This document shows positions 9,628 to 18,045 of a stretch of 29,634 bases of DNA, one piece after another. A model generated the notes under the pieces. It did not search any database, had not been told where the DNA came from, and worked only from the letters and a program-made list of their open reading frames with translations. The position numbers and the translations under genes are program-made. Numbering within the stretch: the stretch's first letter is position 1; every line of letters begins with the position of its first letter. Source of the stretch: Russula earlei (Eukaryota > Basidiomycota > Agaricomycetes > Russulales > Russulaceae); contig JAGFNK010000620.1 of assembly GCA_025769875.1 (NCBI GenBank), forward strand, positions 1 through 29,634, given 5' to 3'.

Positions 9628-10457
9628 TGTCAAGACACGTACTGCTGATCCGTGTGGACTCAGGAGCAGGTGGGCAAGGGTCGGAACAGATGGTACGCGG
9701 CGTAGGCGGCGTTGAACAAGAGGACGAGCCAAATGACTAAGATGTACCAGATGGGGACTGGTACGTGTAACTGGAGGCAGAGGCGAAGGTTAGAAGCCAG
9801 TGCAGCGAGGGGCTTTAAACAAGGCGGTCGTAGAAGAGTACCTTGGGGACGAGAGGAGTCTTTAAACTGAGCGGTCGCAGGGGAGTACCCAGGAAGATGA
9901 GAGTATCACAAATGGACAGTCTGACGACTGCCATGCTTCATTGGGGCTTATATACAGTGTACAGGGTCGATTACAAAGACTTGGGACTATTCTAGACTCT
10001 TTGGTACCATCCAATAGGACTACAGAGGCATAAACTTGCTTGTGTCAAGTTTCAGGCTTACTGAGCGCATTACTGATCATTGTGGAGCGATGACATCATT
10101 ATGATGTCACTGTGGAGTGCTTAGTGAGCCTATGAGGTCACTGTGGAGTCGCTCAGTCAGCTATGATGTCATTGGAGCCTGGATGACGTCAGATGATTTA
10201 TGCAACAGTTTCTAAGAGTTTGTGCCGCTGTTTCGGGTCCTTGGTGGCTGGGTGGCCATGTGGCTGCCACGCGATGATTACCCGATTAGGAAAGCGGGTG
10301 CCTGGTCGAGTTATAGTGCCTTTGCAATAGCGATATCTTGCACTGCAGGGGGGATAGCCCAGAAAACGGAAGGGAGTTGGTAATGCAAAATGAGAGAGGT
10401 CTCTCTTGAGTGAAATAGGACCATCTACGGTCAGGGACTTGGCCTTGGTTCGTAACA
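9628..10457 (-). repeat. E1 5' LTR
   Basis: 830 bp, sense on the minus strand, TGTTACG at 10457 to TTGACA at 9628. It has a TATA-like box at 9956-9948, the predicted mRNA start region AGACTGTCCA at 9922-9913, and the CRE-like array with TGACGTCA at 10184-10191. It is followed on the + side by TSD GAGAT (10458-10462). Confidence 0.95.
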
Positions 10458-10462
10458 GAGAT

Positions 10463-10789
10463 ACTCATTCCTGACCCTGGCAACAAAGATGACACACTCC
10501 CCCCACAATTTGTCATGCCCAATCTTGTTCATGGTTTTCCATCAGTGCTCGCCACTTACGGTCCCAGCTGCTCCACTCACCAAATCACCATCCAAGCCAA
10601 AGCAGACCCCTACCCTTGCCCTCTCTTGACAAAAAAAGACATGTTCCTATTCCAAAGTGGGCTCCAACACACCAAAGCTGTGGACAAAGCTTTGAGATTC
10701 AAAGAGGACTTGTCACTAGAAGCAGAGGTTCATAGGTACAGGTTTGCCATCAGGAAAATGCATTTAATGGCGAACCAACTGGCCACGGC
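10463..10789 (+). pseudogene. E3 post-chromodomain 3' ORF, part 2
   Basis: This continues the frame of 149-774 once E1 and one GAGAT are removed, reading ILIPDPGNKDDTLPPQFV, then FPSVLATYGPSC, then KDMFLFQSGLQHTKAVDKAL and a helical EAEVHRYRFAIRKMHLMANQ. The inverted copy near 29634-29281 encodes the same protein with many conservative differences (e.g. EAEVHRYRFTIQKAHQMANQ), which argues for past purifying selection. The hAT-like element interrupts it after codon QLATA; the frame resumes exactly at 13298. Function is unknown. The helix-rich part precedes a zinc-knuckle domain in part 3. Confidence 0.75.
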
Positions 10790-13289
10790 TAGTGCTTCAA
10801 AGTCCGGTTAAGTCCGGTTTTTCCCACAATTTTGGTGTGACCGAGACCATGACTGGCTACTGGTTTGCCAAATCTACAAAACACTGGACTGGACTGCATG
10901 TGACCGGTTACATTTGGTCATTTGCAGTCAATTGACCAGTTCAGACCAGTCTTGACCCAGGAACAGCCACGCTCGCACTGGCAAGACACTTGTGACCATG
11001 CTGCCACTGCCCTCTCTCTCATGTTGCTGCCACTTTCCACCACCACCCTTGTTGCATCCACCTTAAGGTGGATTCCCACTGGCTTGGGAATCACATGGTG
11101 TGCTACTTTCATACACTCCCTCCCTCCACACATGCTGGGCCAATTCCGACACAACACACGAATCTATGATGACACACAACTAAACTTCCCACATGGGCAA
11201 AAATCGCATGTTACACTGTATGCTTTTTTTTCATAACTTTCTCTCATCCAGCTGTAAGGTGTCTGAGCCTGCTGACCGGGAAACTCTCATGACTTGCACT
11301 CGCCCCCACCTCCAAGGCGTCATCTCTCCCTCCACTCCTTGATCCAACTGCCACCACTCTTTTCCTTTCATATTCTCCTTCCCTCTTGCGCCAATTCCTT
11401 GACATCACCACCGTGTTTCCCACTCTGCACCTGGGAACAGTGACAGTGGCTCAACCCGATCAACTCCGATGTCACCTGTTTGCCCACACCTCATGCTCCC
11501 CCATCCACATCCATCCCTTGTGCCACTAGTCTCTTTGTCTGCCTCATGCTCCCCACCTTTTTGTCATATCGCTCTCGCCCATCATTGATTCCCTTTCATC
11601 CCGCTCTCACATCTCCATCATCATTCACGAATCGTTGTCCTTGCACCCATTACACAATTACACATGGACCCCGTTGACGCATTCACCATCATCATTGCTC
11701 GATCTGAGGGCTCATTGCCCACAGCACCTCACCCATTCATCCTCGCTGCACCACCTTGCACTCGCAGACTCACAGTCGAAGGAATAGGATTCTCATGTAG
11801 TTGTCTCCTCATTCATGTCTTTGATTACCTGACTCTCTCTTACTTTTTGCTGCAGTATTTAAGGCTACTAGCTACAGTCTCGAATAAGAGTTGAGTTTTG
11901 CAGTTTCTTGCGATCTATCATGCCCACATTTGCCCTCTCATTCGCCTGCATGAACAATTCTCTCGAGAACACACACAAACACACACACACTCTCTCGCGC
12001 ATGTGCTCCTCTGGAGCATCGAGCATCGATCCGGGGCACGACCTTGCTCTCAGCTTGTCCCTAGTCTGTACCCATCCTCGGATCAAGTCCCATGGACTAC
12101 GTGTGCCCGTTCCAGTGCACTACACGGCCAATCCCTAACTCAAAACCCTGATGGCATGCAATGTGTCTTTTCCCACATGTGCAATTTTCATGCATTGATC
12201 CGTGTGCGTTTTTTCTTTCCCCTCTTTCTTTTGTTTTCATGGCTTTCTGATTCATTCCACTTTGCAGGCTGCAGTTTTCGCATGTTCGTGTTCGTCCCGT
12301 GCCCATGTGCCACAGCCCATCACCGCCATGCCTCCTCCCTCACCTCGTCTCACCTTGTCTCCACCTCTCCCTCAAACACACACAGAACCTCTAGGTATAG
12401 GAAGAGGTTCACATTATGACAGGTTATGACCAGTCATCTGTTGTCAGGTGAATCATGACTGGTCATGGAATCACATGTGAAACTGCGATGGACAATTGGG
12501 ACATGATGCTCCATCCCTTTTATCCTTCGCCACTGACCAAATGCCCATGCTACCACCTTGCACCTGACATCAAGACCTCGACCTGCATTGCCCACCCCTC
12601 CCCACTGACCATGCATGCACATCATGCCCCGGCTCAGGCGATGCATTTGGGTCTCAAGCCTTTCACCATGGCCTCGACTGCCTTGCCCAGTCCCAATCCT
12701 CTGATTCCCTTTCACCATTCCATTTCCTTTCATTATCTTCCACTCTTTGTATTTCACCCCATGTATATAAAACCCTTAGTTACTCTGTAGTAAAGAGAGA
12801 GAAGAATAAGATCCCCTTTCCTTTGACATCTGCCTCTGCTCAAATGAAGAACTTTGAACAACCATGCATGTGATACCAGCTCCTCTCTCCCCTTCTTGCT
12901 CCCACCTCTGGTGTCTCAGTCAATGTCCACTTACTGGTCCAACAGCCCCACTCTTTCACACTCATGCATCCCTGGACACACCACACTTGGTGGTTTAGAG
13001 CTTGCCTAAAGCTGTGACCATAATTTTCAAACCCATGAAATCTTGACAGAAATCCCAGGCCCACCAGGCACACTAGGCACCAGGCACACCAGTCATGACC
13101 AGTCATGACCAGTCATAACCAGTCATGACCAGTCATAACCAGTTTTTATCTTGTTTGAAAGTTGATGTGACTGTGACTGGCAATTCTACAAACCAGTTTG
13201 ACCTTGACTGAAAGTTTAGTCATGATCAGTCAGGTCAGGTTCAGTCAAGCAGTTTTTTGCAGTCAATGTGACCTGACCTGAAAGCACTA
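10790..13289. mobile_element. hAT-like non-autonomous DNA transposon, 2,500 bp
   Basis: Ends are TAGTGCTT at 10790 and AAGCACTA at 13289, inverted repeats matching the hAT-type TAGNG start. They are flanked by 8-bp duplications GCCACGGC (10782-10789) and GCCATGGC (13290-13297), 7 of 8 matching. Removing the element plus one duplication restores the E3 3' ORF in frame. The subterminal regions are rich in ACCAGT/ACTGGT motifs on both strands, the kind of site hAT transposases bind. I find no transposase ORF. The interior (about 11230-12420) is C/T-rich low-complexity sequence with two promoter-like TATA stretches (near 11854 and 12763) and no convincing protein. Internal ACCAGT-rich sequence at 12420-12475 may mark an older composite structure. 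Confidence 0.75.
13091..13143. repeat. 10-bp tandem repeat (AGTCATGACC) near the right end of the hAT-like element
   Basis: Five units of AGTCATGACC/AGTCATAACC in perfect 10-bp register plus a partial sixth. Each unit contains the ACCAGT core found elsewhere near both ends, so the array is probably a cluster of subterminal transposase-binding sites. The spacing of 10 bp puts all sites on one helix face. Confidence 0.75.
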
Positions 13290-13703
13290 GCCATGGCAAG
13301 GGAGAGATATCATGACATGGTTTGGGAAGTCTGGGACTCTGAGATAAAACTTGCAAGAGCCAATGCCAAAACTCACATTGAACCCTGAATCCTCTTCCAA
13401 TCTATGCCCCATCTCACCAAAGAAGAGCACAAAGAGGCCAAGGAAGCCATATCGGACCCATGGTACCAGTTCCACCCTCGCCTTGCTGACAAATGCACCT
13501 GGTGCAATGATGGAGGACATGACACTTTTGAATGTGACAAGATTGCCATATGCATTCTTTGCAATTGTCAAGGGCATCTAGCTGATTGTTGTAGGACACC
13601 CCATCATCACTGCAAAGCTCAAAAGATCTGTCAAGTCCCCAGAGACCAGACACATTACCACCTCCACCACTGCAGATCCTCAATCATCCCCTATGGTGCC
13701 TAA
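13290..13703 (+). pseudogene. E3 post-chromodomain 3' ORF, part 3: coiled helix and two CCHC zinc knuckles
   Basis: After the hAT-like element the frame reads RERYHDMVWEVWDSEIKLAR, hits one TGA at about 13386, then continues MPHLTKEEHKEAKEAISDPWY from 13404. Two zinc knuckles follow: C-TW-C-NDGG-H-DTFE-C (13494-13535) and C-IL-C-NCQG-H-LADC-C (13551-13592). A Cys/His-rich tail comes next (HHHCKAQKIC, THYHLHHC). It stops 6 bp before the polypurine tract. CCHC knuckles bind nucleic acid and normally sit in Gag at the 5' end of an element. Here they are the last thing encoded, after the chromodomain. The inverted copy at 28859-29634 has the same layout. Confidence 0.8.
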
Positions 13704-13709
13704 GATGTT

Positions 13710-13722
13710 AACAAGGGGGTGA
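13710..13722 (+). other. E3 polypurine tract
   Basis: AACAAGGGGGTGA directly abuts the LTR start TGTCACAG at 13723. The identical tract lies on the minus strand at 28871-28859 in the inverted copy. Confidence 0.85.
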
Positions 13723-13908
13723 TGTCACAGAACCAGCACTACAGACCAGACTGGCAACTGGGATAGCCTACCTGGACACACCTTGCATTTGACTCATGTT
13801 TAGTGACTTGTTTGTTTGACTCATGGTTACAATGACTGTTCCTTATGCCCATCCCCCAATTGTCTTGTGTATAACTCACCACATCCTGTAGGCACTATAC
13901 TGGTTGAA
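13723..13908 (+). repeat. E3 3' LTR, left part
   Basis: Begins TGTCACAGAACCAG and matches the first part of the solo LTR at 25045-25544 and the inverted copy ending at 28858. It is split by E2 at TTGAA (13904-13908); the right part is 26057-26297. Joined length is about 427 bp, shorter than the 500-bp solo copy because the R-region hairpin is missing here. Confidence 0.85.
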
Positions 13909-14104
13909 TGTTAAGATCTGACTGATCTTGTTACTGACTCTTAGTGAAAGAGTTGCTTGATATAGTTCAAGCACTAGACTTTGATCCCTTTGATATTATC
14001 TCAGGAAGAATTGATGTAAGAGAAGAGAGGGGCCTCTTTCACTTAGAGTGATTACTAGAGTTAGATAGAGAGATTGACAAGATGACTGTTTCTTGTAAGA
14101 GAGT

Positions 14105-14127
14105 AAGTTGAGCATAAGGCTCAACTT
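14105..14127 (-). other. Stem-loop at the predicted mRNA 5' end in the E2 LTR
   Basis: AAGTTGAGC, five-base loop, GCTCAACTT, about 25-30 bp downstream of the TATA-like box. In the other E2 LTR (25708-25730) the stem is identical while the loop differs by one base, as expected if the stem is under constraint. Similar hairpins occur at the same place in other LTR families of this window. Confidence 0.6.
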
Positions 14128-14255
14128 CTTGGTACAGCAGAGTATTTATATGATATCTCCATAACGGCTGATCCAATTTGTATGAAATGTGGGGTGCACA
14201 TAGCTAAGAACCAGTAGTATCCAATGGCATAAAGCACAATTCGAAAGTGTCAGAA

Positions 14256-14275
14256 ATGACTCACACGTGAGTCAT
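14256..14275. promoter_or_regulatory. Inverted AP-1/Gcn4-like sites around an E-box in the E2 LTR
   Basis: ATGACTCA CACG TGAGTCAT: two TGACTCA-type bZIP sites in inverted orientation with CACGTG at the centre. In the partner LTR (25859-25878) both bZIP sites are kept while the CpG of the E-box has become CATG. It lies in U3 upstream of the TATA-like box. Factor binding is inferred from consensus only. Confidence 0.5.
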
Positions 14276-14301
14276 GCTTTCCTAGTATCTGTCATCAAAT
14301 G

Positions 14302-14450
14302 GTAAGCAGTGAGTAAGCAATCAGTAAGCTGACCACTAAGCAAATCACTAAGCAATCACTAAGCAGAAGCAAGCACATCTGAGTAAGCAAGTAAGCACAT
14401 CTGAGTAAGCAAGTAAGCACAGATGAGTAAGCAAAGCATAGGTAATCAGA
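14302..14450. repeat. Degenerate AGTAAGCA repeat array in E2 LTR U3
   Basis: More than a dozen short units of the type GTAAGCA, CTAAGCA or GAGTAAGCA, spaced 8-20 bp apart, including a near-exact 21-bp duplication (GTAAGCACATCTGAGTAAGC type). A matching array is in the other LTR (about 25905-26030). Unit number differs between copies, suggesting slippage or unequal exchange. Confidence 0.7.
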
Positions 14451-14473
14451 TGAGAAACGCAAGAATCTTAACA

Positions 14474-14488
14474 CCATACCCCCCTCTA
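14474..14488 (-). other. E2 polypurine tract
   Basis: Sense strand reads AGAGGGGGGTATGG immediately before the 3' LTR start, confirming minus-strand orientation. Confidence 0.85.
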
Positions 14489-14506
14489 GGCTAGGTCTGG
14501 CATGAC

Positions 14507-16093
14507 CTAGTCACTTACTCCATGATAACCTTTGACCCACTCACCCTCCCACCCTTCAGTCACTGCTAGAGCATCTTCTTCAGTGAGGAGGGTGGGGACA
14601 TCCCTTGGTATAGGCCTTGGGCTATATTCTAGAGAGTTCAACTCCTTATAGTATTCATATTGTTTTATTTCTGCCTCAGTAGTGATTGGTCCAAGGTCAG
14701 AAGTACTGGCTCTAGGCATGCGTCGTGAAGTGGAAGCCAGGCACACCACATTGGGAACTTCTCAAACTGGAAGTCCACTGCCTCGTCTCACCATTTGGGG
14801 AGTACTGGATTCTCATCTTGTTCAAGCATTGTGATGTAGAGGTTGTCCCCTGCCACCTCTCCCTCATCGTCCTTGCATAGTAAGTGGGGGTTCTGACCCA
14901 GCCCTAGCTTTGGCTGGTGTAGCATGGCGAGAGGTTACTGGGGTTGGAGTTAGGGAAGGAAGGGGTGTGTCCAAGTTAATAGTACCATCATTTAAGATGG
15001 TCGCCACCAGTTGTTCTGCAGCAGAAGTCTCCACAGTTGTACTTGTCAGTGTCCTCCTAAGACCTTCTACTGCAGTGGACATGCATGCCAGGGTGTTCTT
15101 GAGGCCTTCCACTGTGGTTGACGCTGCTCGAGCATTAGCCACTGCATCTTGTAAGACTCCTACTGTGCCTCATAGATGTCCCCTCAAAGTCCTTTCTTCT
15201 GGTAGAAGTGGCCTTAGATGACTGCACTGCTTGACAGGTTGATGAAACTTGTGATTGTTGGGGACTATACATTGTCAGTGGGAGATGCAGGCATAATGGG
15301 GCATCTTGCAGTGTCAGTCCCAGTGTCCTCTCCATCCACACCATCAGCACTTGTGCTCATACATGAGCTGCCACCATTTAGCCATTCCTGCATTGTAAGG
15401 GGGAGATGGAGGGTGAGAAAACTTTCCTCTCTCAATCTCTTCCTCCTCACAAGCTCCTGAAGACAGTCCTGCTGTTCCTCTCTTGTCATCCTGAGAATCT
15501 TCGCTTCTAGCCCCTCCTCTAATTCTTTCTGCAACATGGCAGGCAATGAGGACTTGTATCTCTGGTAAGCAGAGCTCTTCTTGCCATAAGCCTGTACCCT
15601 CCAGAACGCCTCACAGGCCATTTGCTCTCAAGATAAGAGTCCACACTTCTTGTGTGCGAGGGAGGAATTTGGCAGCTCAGAGATGAGAATACACTCCCTG
15701 GTAGATATCCTCCGCTCGAGCTCTATCGAGAGCCAATTGATCTCTTTCTCACTGAATAACCTTTTGTTGCTTGTTGAGTACTTGATTTTGTCGAGCCAGG
15801 CTAGAGAGTCATGTGGAATGCTGGTTAATGTGCCATATCTCGGCTTGGACTCCAGCATCTCCCAACATGTGTGTGATGGAGGTAAGGAAAGAGTTGAACA
15901 TGTGGAGAGTGAAATTTGGGATGTTGGCTGTAAGAATGTCAGGGTATTCTTCTTCACCCTCTGGAAGGAACTCTGGGTAGAGGTTGTAGTTAGGGGGTGT
16001 GCATATCGGGGTTCTCCGAAGATCAACTTGTCCTTCCCCTGGCAACCTCAGATAAACAGTTCTTCTGAGCCTGGGTTTCCACCCACACCCCAT
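14507..16093 (-). pseudogene. E2 post-chromodomain 3' ORF, coiled-coil-rich distal part
   Basis: The protein continues after the chromodomain and linker all the way to a stop at 14507, 33 bp from the LTR. Frame 16093-15809 reads ICTPPNYNLYPEFLPEGEEE and FTLHMFNSFLTSITHMLGDA. The same frame runs on, through three TGA codons, into a charged heptad-like stretch (ERDQLALDRARAEDIYQ). Frame 15621-15265 is strongly helical (SSLPAMLQKELEEGLEAKIL, EELVRRKRLREE-like). Frame 15142-14864 reads TTVEGLKNTLACMSTAVEGL, another helix, then Thr/Pro-rich. Frame 14749-14507 ends TEGWEGEWVKGYHG. No enzymatic motif or zinc knuckle is seen. It is probably a structural or accessory protein of the element. Confidence 0.6.
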
Positions 16094-16653
16094 CGAATAT
16101 ACTTGGCCAGGACAAGTTCATGCCAGTCATTTGGGATGATGATGTGAACAAGGTGTTGACTGGGGTCATAGCGTTCCCACCCTTCTCCAGGGATGTCAGG
16201 GTCCATGTAGGTACTTGTAGGGGAGTTAGGCATGATGGGAACTGGACTAGTTGATTCTTCTGTTGTAGGCCTGGGGGGCATGACTGCCTCAAGGTACTTG
16301 AGGTCAGTGAGAGATGGAGAAGGTGTTTGGACATGGTAGGAAGGTGATGCTTGTCCATCTGTAGACATAGTCATTCTGTTGCCAACGAGGTCAAGATAAA
16401 TGGGGAGTAATTGGTCAATATGAGCGTGACTAAGTTGTTGACAAAGTTCTTCAATGGGGGATGAAAGCCTACTCAAGTCAGTATTGCTTTCCATGCAAGT
16501 TTTTATAGTTCTGATGGCCATAGGATTTTTCTTGTGAAATCTTTTCACGAGGTTGGGGGTGTGTAGATTCATGGCTGGCTCCCAGAGTCGTGAGCAGAGG
16601 AGTATCCTTTCCAACAGATGTAATACTGCAGCTGTTTCTTCTTCCCAACACAC
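16048..16653 (-). pseudogene. E2 chromodomain end and start of the 3' extension
   Basis: Around 16575 the frame supplies the WEPAMNLHTPNLVKRF end of the chromodomain, one base out of phase with its N-terminal half. It then leads without a stop into a long linker: basic, helical (IEELCQQLSHAHIDQLLPIY), then Pro/Ser/Thr-rich and PDIPGEGWERYDPSQH. The GEGWE motif in Pro-rich context is also present in the E3 3' ORF. Unlike in E3, the extension is fused in frame to the chromodomain. The frame stops at 16048 and coding continues in another register. Confidence 0.75.
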
Positions 16654-17099
16654 CTTGACCCCAAAATGTTTTCAAGTTCCCACTCCTCTTCATCATTTAT
16701 GACATTCAGTGGCAGTTCTTCATAACTTGTGCCATACTCTTCCATCTCCTGATATGGATGTAAGAGGTTAGCATGGAATATGTTGTGAATCTTCCATCTG
16801 TTTGGTAATTGCAATTTGTATGCCACTGGGCTTATCACTTCTTTGATTATGAATGGTCCTAGTCTTTTTGAGGCAAGCTGGCCATTGGTTGAAACAGGTT
16901 TGATGTTCCTCCCTTCTAACCTTACTTTATCCCCTTCCTTATAAGGTTTAAACCTTATTTTCTTCTTCAATAATCTATGCCCCAATAGGATAGCCTTTTG
17001 GGCATCCCATCTTGCCTTTTCTAATGATTCCTTTCTTTCTTCTAATTTTGGGAAGTTTCCTACTGTAGTTGGTTGATGACTCTTTGGGAGGAATCCCAT
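16569..17099 (-). pseudogene. E2 integrase C-terminal domain and chromodomain N-half
   Basis: Reads YELWMGFLPKSHQP (from just above the Met), a helical LEERKESLEKARWDAQKAIL, then the GPY-type module FKPYKEGDKVRLEGRNI, KRLGPFIIKEVISPVAYKLQ and WKIHNIFHANLLHPYQE. The chromodomain begins EEWELENILGSR...LQYYICWKGYSSAHDS, where a one-base shift breaks it. Confidence 0.88.
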
Positions 17100-17547
17100 C
17101 CATAACTCATATGGTGTTTGCTGTGTAGCACTAGAGGTATGTGAGTTCTTTCTGATTGCCCATCAGTCTGAGGATGATATGCCAGTGCTCATGTTTCTTT
17201 CTATTTTGAGCTGTCAACAAATTTCTTGGGCAAGCTTTGACATAAAGCAGGTATCTCTGTCTGAAATGATTTTGTTTGGTAAGCCCATGAACGGGAAGAC
17301 TCTCTTGTGATAGATCTTGGCTAGATCTTCCATTCCCCATAGTCTCTTTAAAAGGGAGAAGTATGACTGCCTTGGTACAGTCATGGTCAGTTATGGTAAG
17401 TATAGAATTGTATCCCTTGGACAGCAGTAACTCAGTGATAAAGTCCATGGCTATAGTTTGAAAAGGAGTTGCTTCTGTCTCAAGTGTTATTGGATATATT
17501 GGTGGCTCATTACTGTTAAGGCTCCAAAGTGCCTTAAATGAGATCAA
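17100..17547 (-). pseudogene. E2 integrase catalytic core, internally deleted
   Basis: Frame 17547-17131 carries the first Asp in IAMDFITELLLSKGYNSILT. The second Asp is readable just downstream in another register (GLPNKIISDRDTCFMSKLA), and the Glu in AYHPQTDGQSERTH in a third. Between QSERTH and SATQQTPYELWMGF the roughly 30 residues normally seen in gypsy integrases (the WEQYLR...FAYN region) are missing. This indicates an internal deletion of about 90-100 bp near 17130. Confidence 0.8.
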
Positions 17548-18034
17548 TGGTCATGTCTATGAATGCATCCTACCAATGCAGATATGCTTGAGTCAAGCAA
17601 GCAATACTTGTGGAGGGGAAGGAGTGTTAGATCCTTCTGGAGTATGGCAACAAGATGAGAGGGGCTCTGCAGATGGGGTAGGAGTCAACTGTTTGGGATT
17701 AGCAAACTAAGTCGAGCTTAGGGCTCAACTGTTACAACTGGGGGATTTATATGGCCCTACAGGGATAAGGTTTGTGCTACAGTAGTACTGGTTGGTGCTA
17801 TAGAAGCAAAAGGCAGCTCATAGAAGCGAGGTTGCTTCTATGTAAACGATCTCAGTGCTGGAAGCATTAAGTGCTTCCTTAGTAGCAATCTCGGTGTCAT
17901 AAGTACTTTCCTAATCAAGGAAGCAACGTGTGTGGCAGTACAGGACCATCTGGGATGGAAGCAATGCTATTCATTGCTTCGTTAGTACATCTTCAGAATG
18001 ATACGATCAACGCGTTCCAAACACGATATCAACA
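17548..18034 (-). repeat. LTR-like insertion within E2 integrase
   Basis: The block 17625-18034 (410 bp) starts TGTTGATATC at 18034 and ends GGATCTAACA at 17625 on the minus strand. It has a TATA-like CCATATAAATCC, a hairpin GTTGAGC/GCTCGAC with one wobble pair (17711-17729) just after it, and repeated GAAGC motifs. It resembles a diverged relative of the E2 LTR. I could not find a clean target duplication (AGGAG versus GACAT). The whole foreign stretch between the integrase zinc domain and core is about 600 bp (roughly 17545-18140), so flanking sequence such as 17548-17624 also belongs to the insertion. Confidence 0.5.
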
Positions 18035-18045
18035 GACATAAATGG

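Larger units (their letters stand above)
775..10457 (-). mobile_element. E1: complete Ty3/gypsy chromovirus LTR retrotransposon
   Basis: Two near-identical LTRs (775-1605 and 9628-10457) flank about 8 kb of minus-strand coding sequence. Both LTRs run TG...CA, and the element is bounded by a perfect 5-bp duplication GAGAT (770-774 and 10458-10462). Order in the sense direction is 5' LTR, primer-binding site, an unfamiliar ORF (9581-8716), a long gag region (8588-5571), protease, reverse transcriptase/RNase H, integrase, chromodomain, polypurine tract (1620-1606), 3' LTR. Removing the element and one GAGAT restores the E3 reading frame across 774/10463. The coding frames are broken by at least six single-base shifts, so as written it is non-autonomous. 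Confidence 0.95.
13909..14473 (-). repeat. E2 3' LTR
   Basis: 565 bp. Sense strand starts TGTTAAGATTC at 14473 and ends ATCTTAACA at 13909. It carries an AP-1-like inverted pair (14256-14275), an AGTAAGCA-type repeat array (14302-14450), a TATA-like CATATAAATAC near 14157-14147 and a perfect 9-bp stem-loop at the predicted mRNA start (14105-14127). Confidence 0.92.

Noticed and set aside
11480..12790. Open frames of 65-173 codons inside the hAT-like element
   Set aside because: They are short, pyrimidine-driven low-complexity frames on both strands without domains; no transposase signature (no DDE or hAT dimerisation block) was found.
13091..13143. Regular repeat that might be a CRISPR-like array
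   Set aside because: Unit is 10 bp with no spacers and lies in a eukaryotic transposon; it is a simple tandem repeat.
17611..17634. Purine-rich TGGAGGGGAAGGAG before TGTTAG taken as a polypurine tract of a + strand element
   Set aside because: The TATA-like box and hairpin of this LTR-like block point to minus-strand sense, so the purine run is probably fortuitous.
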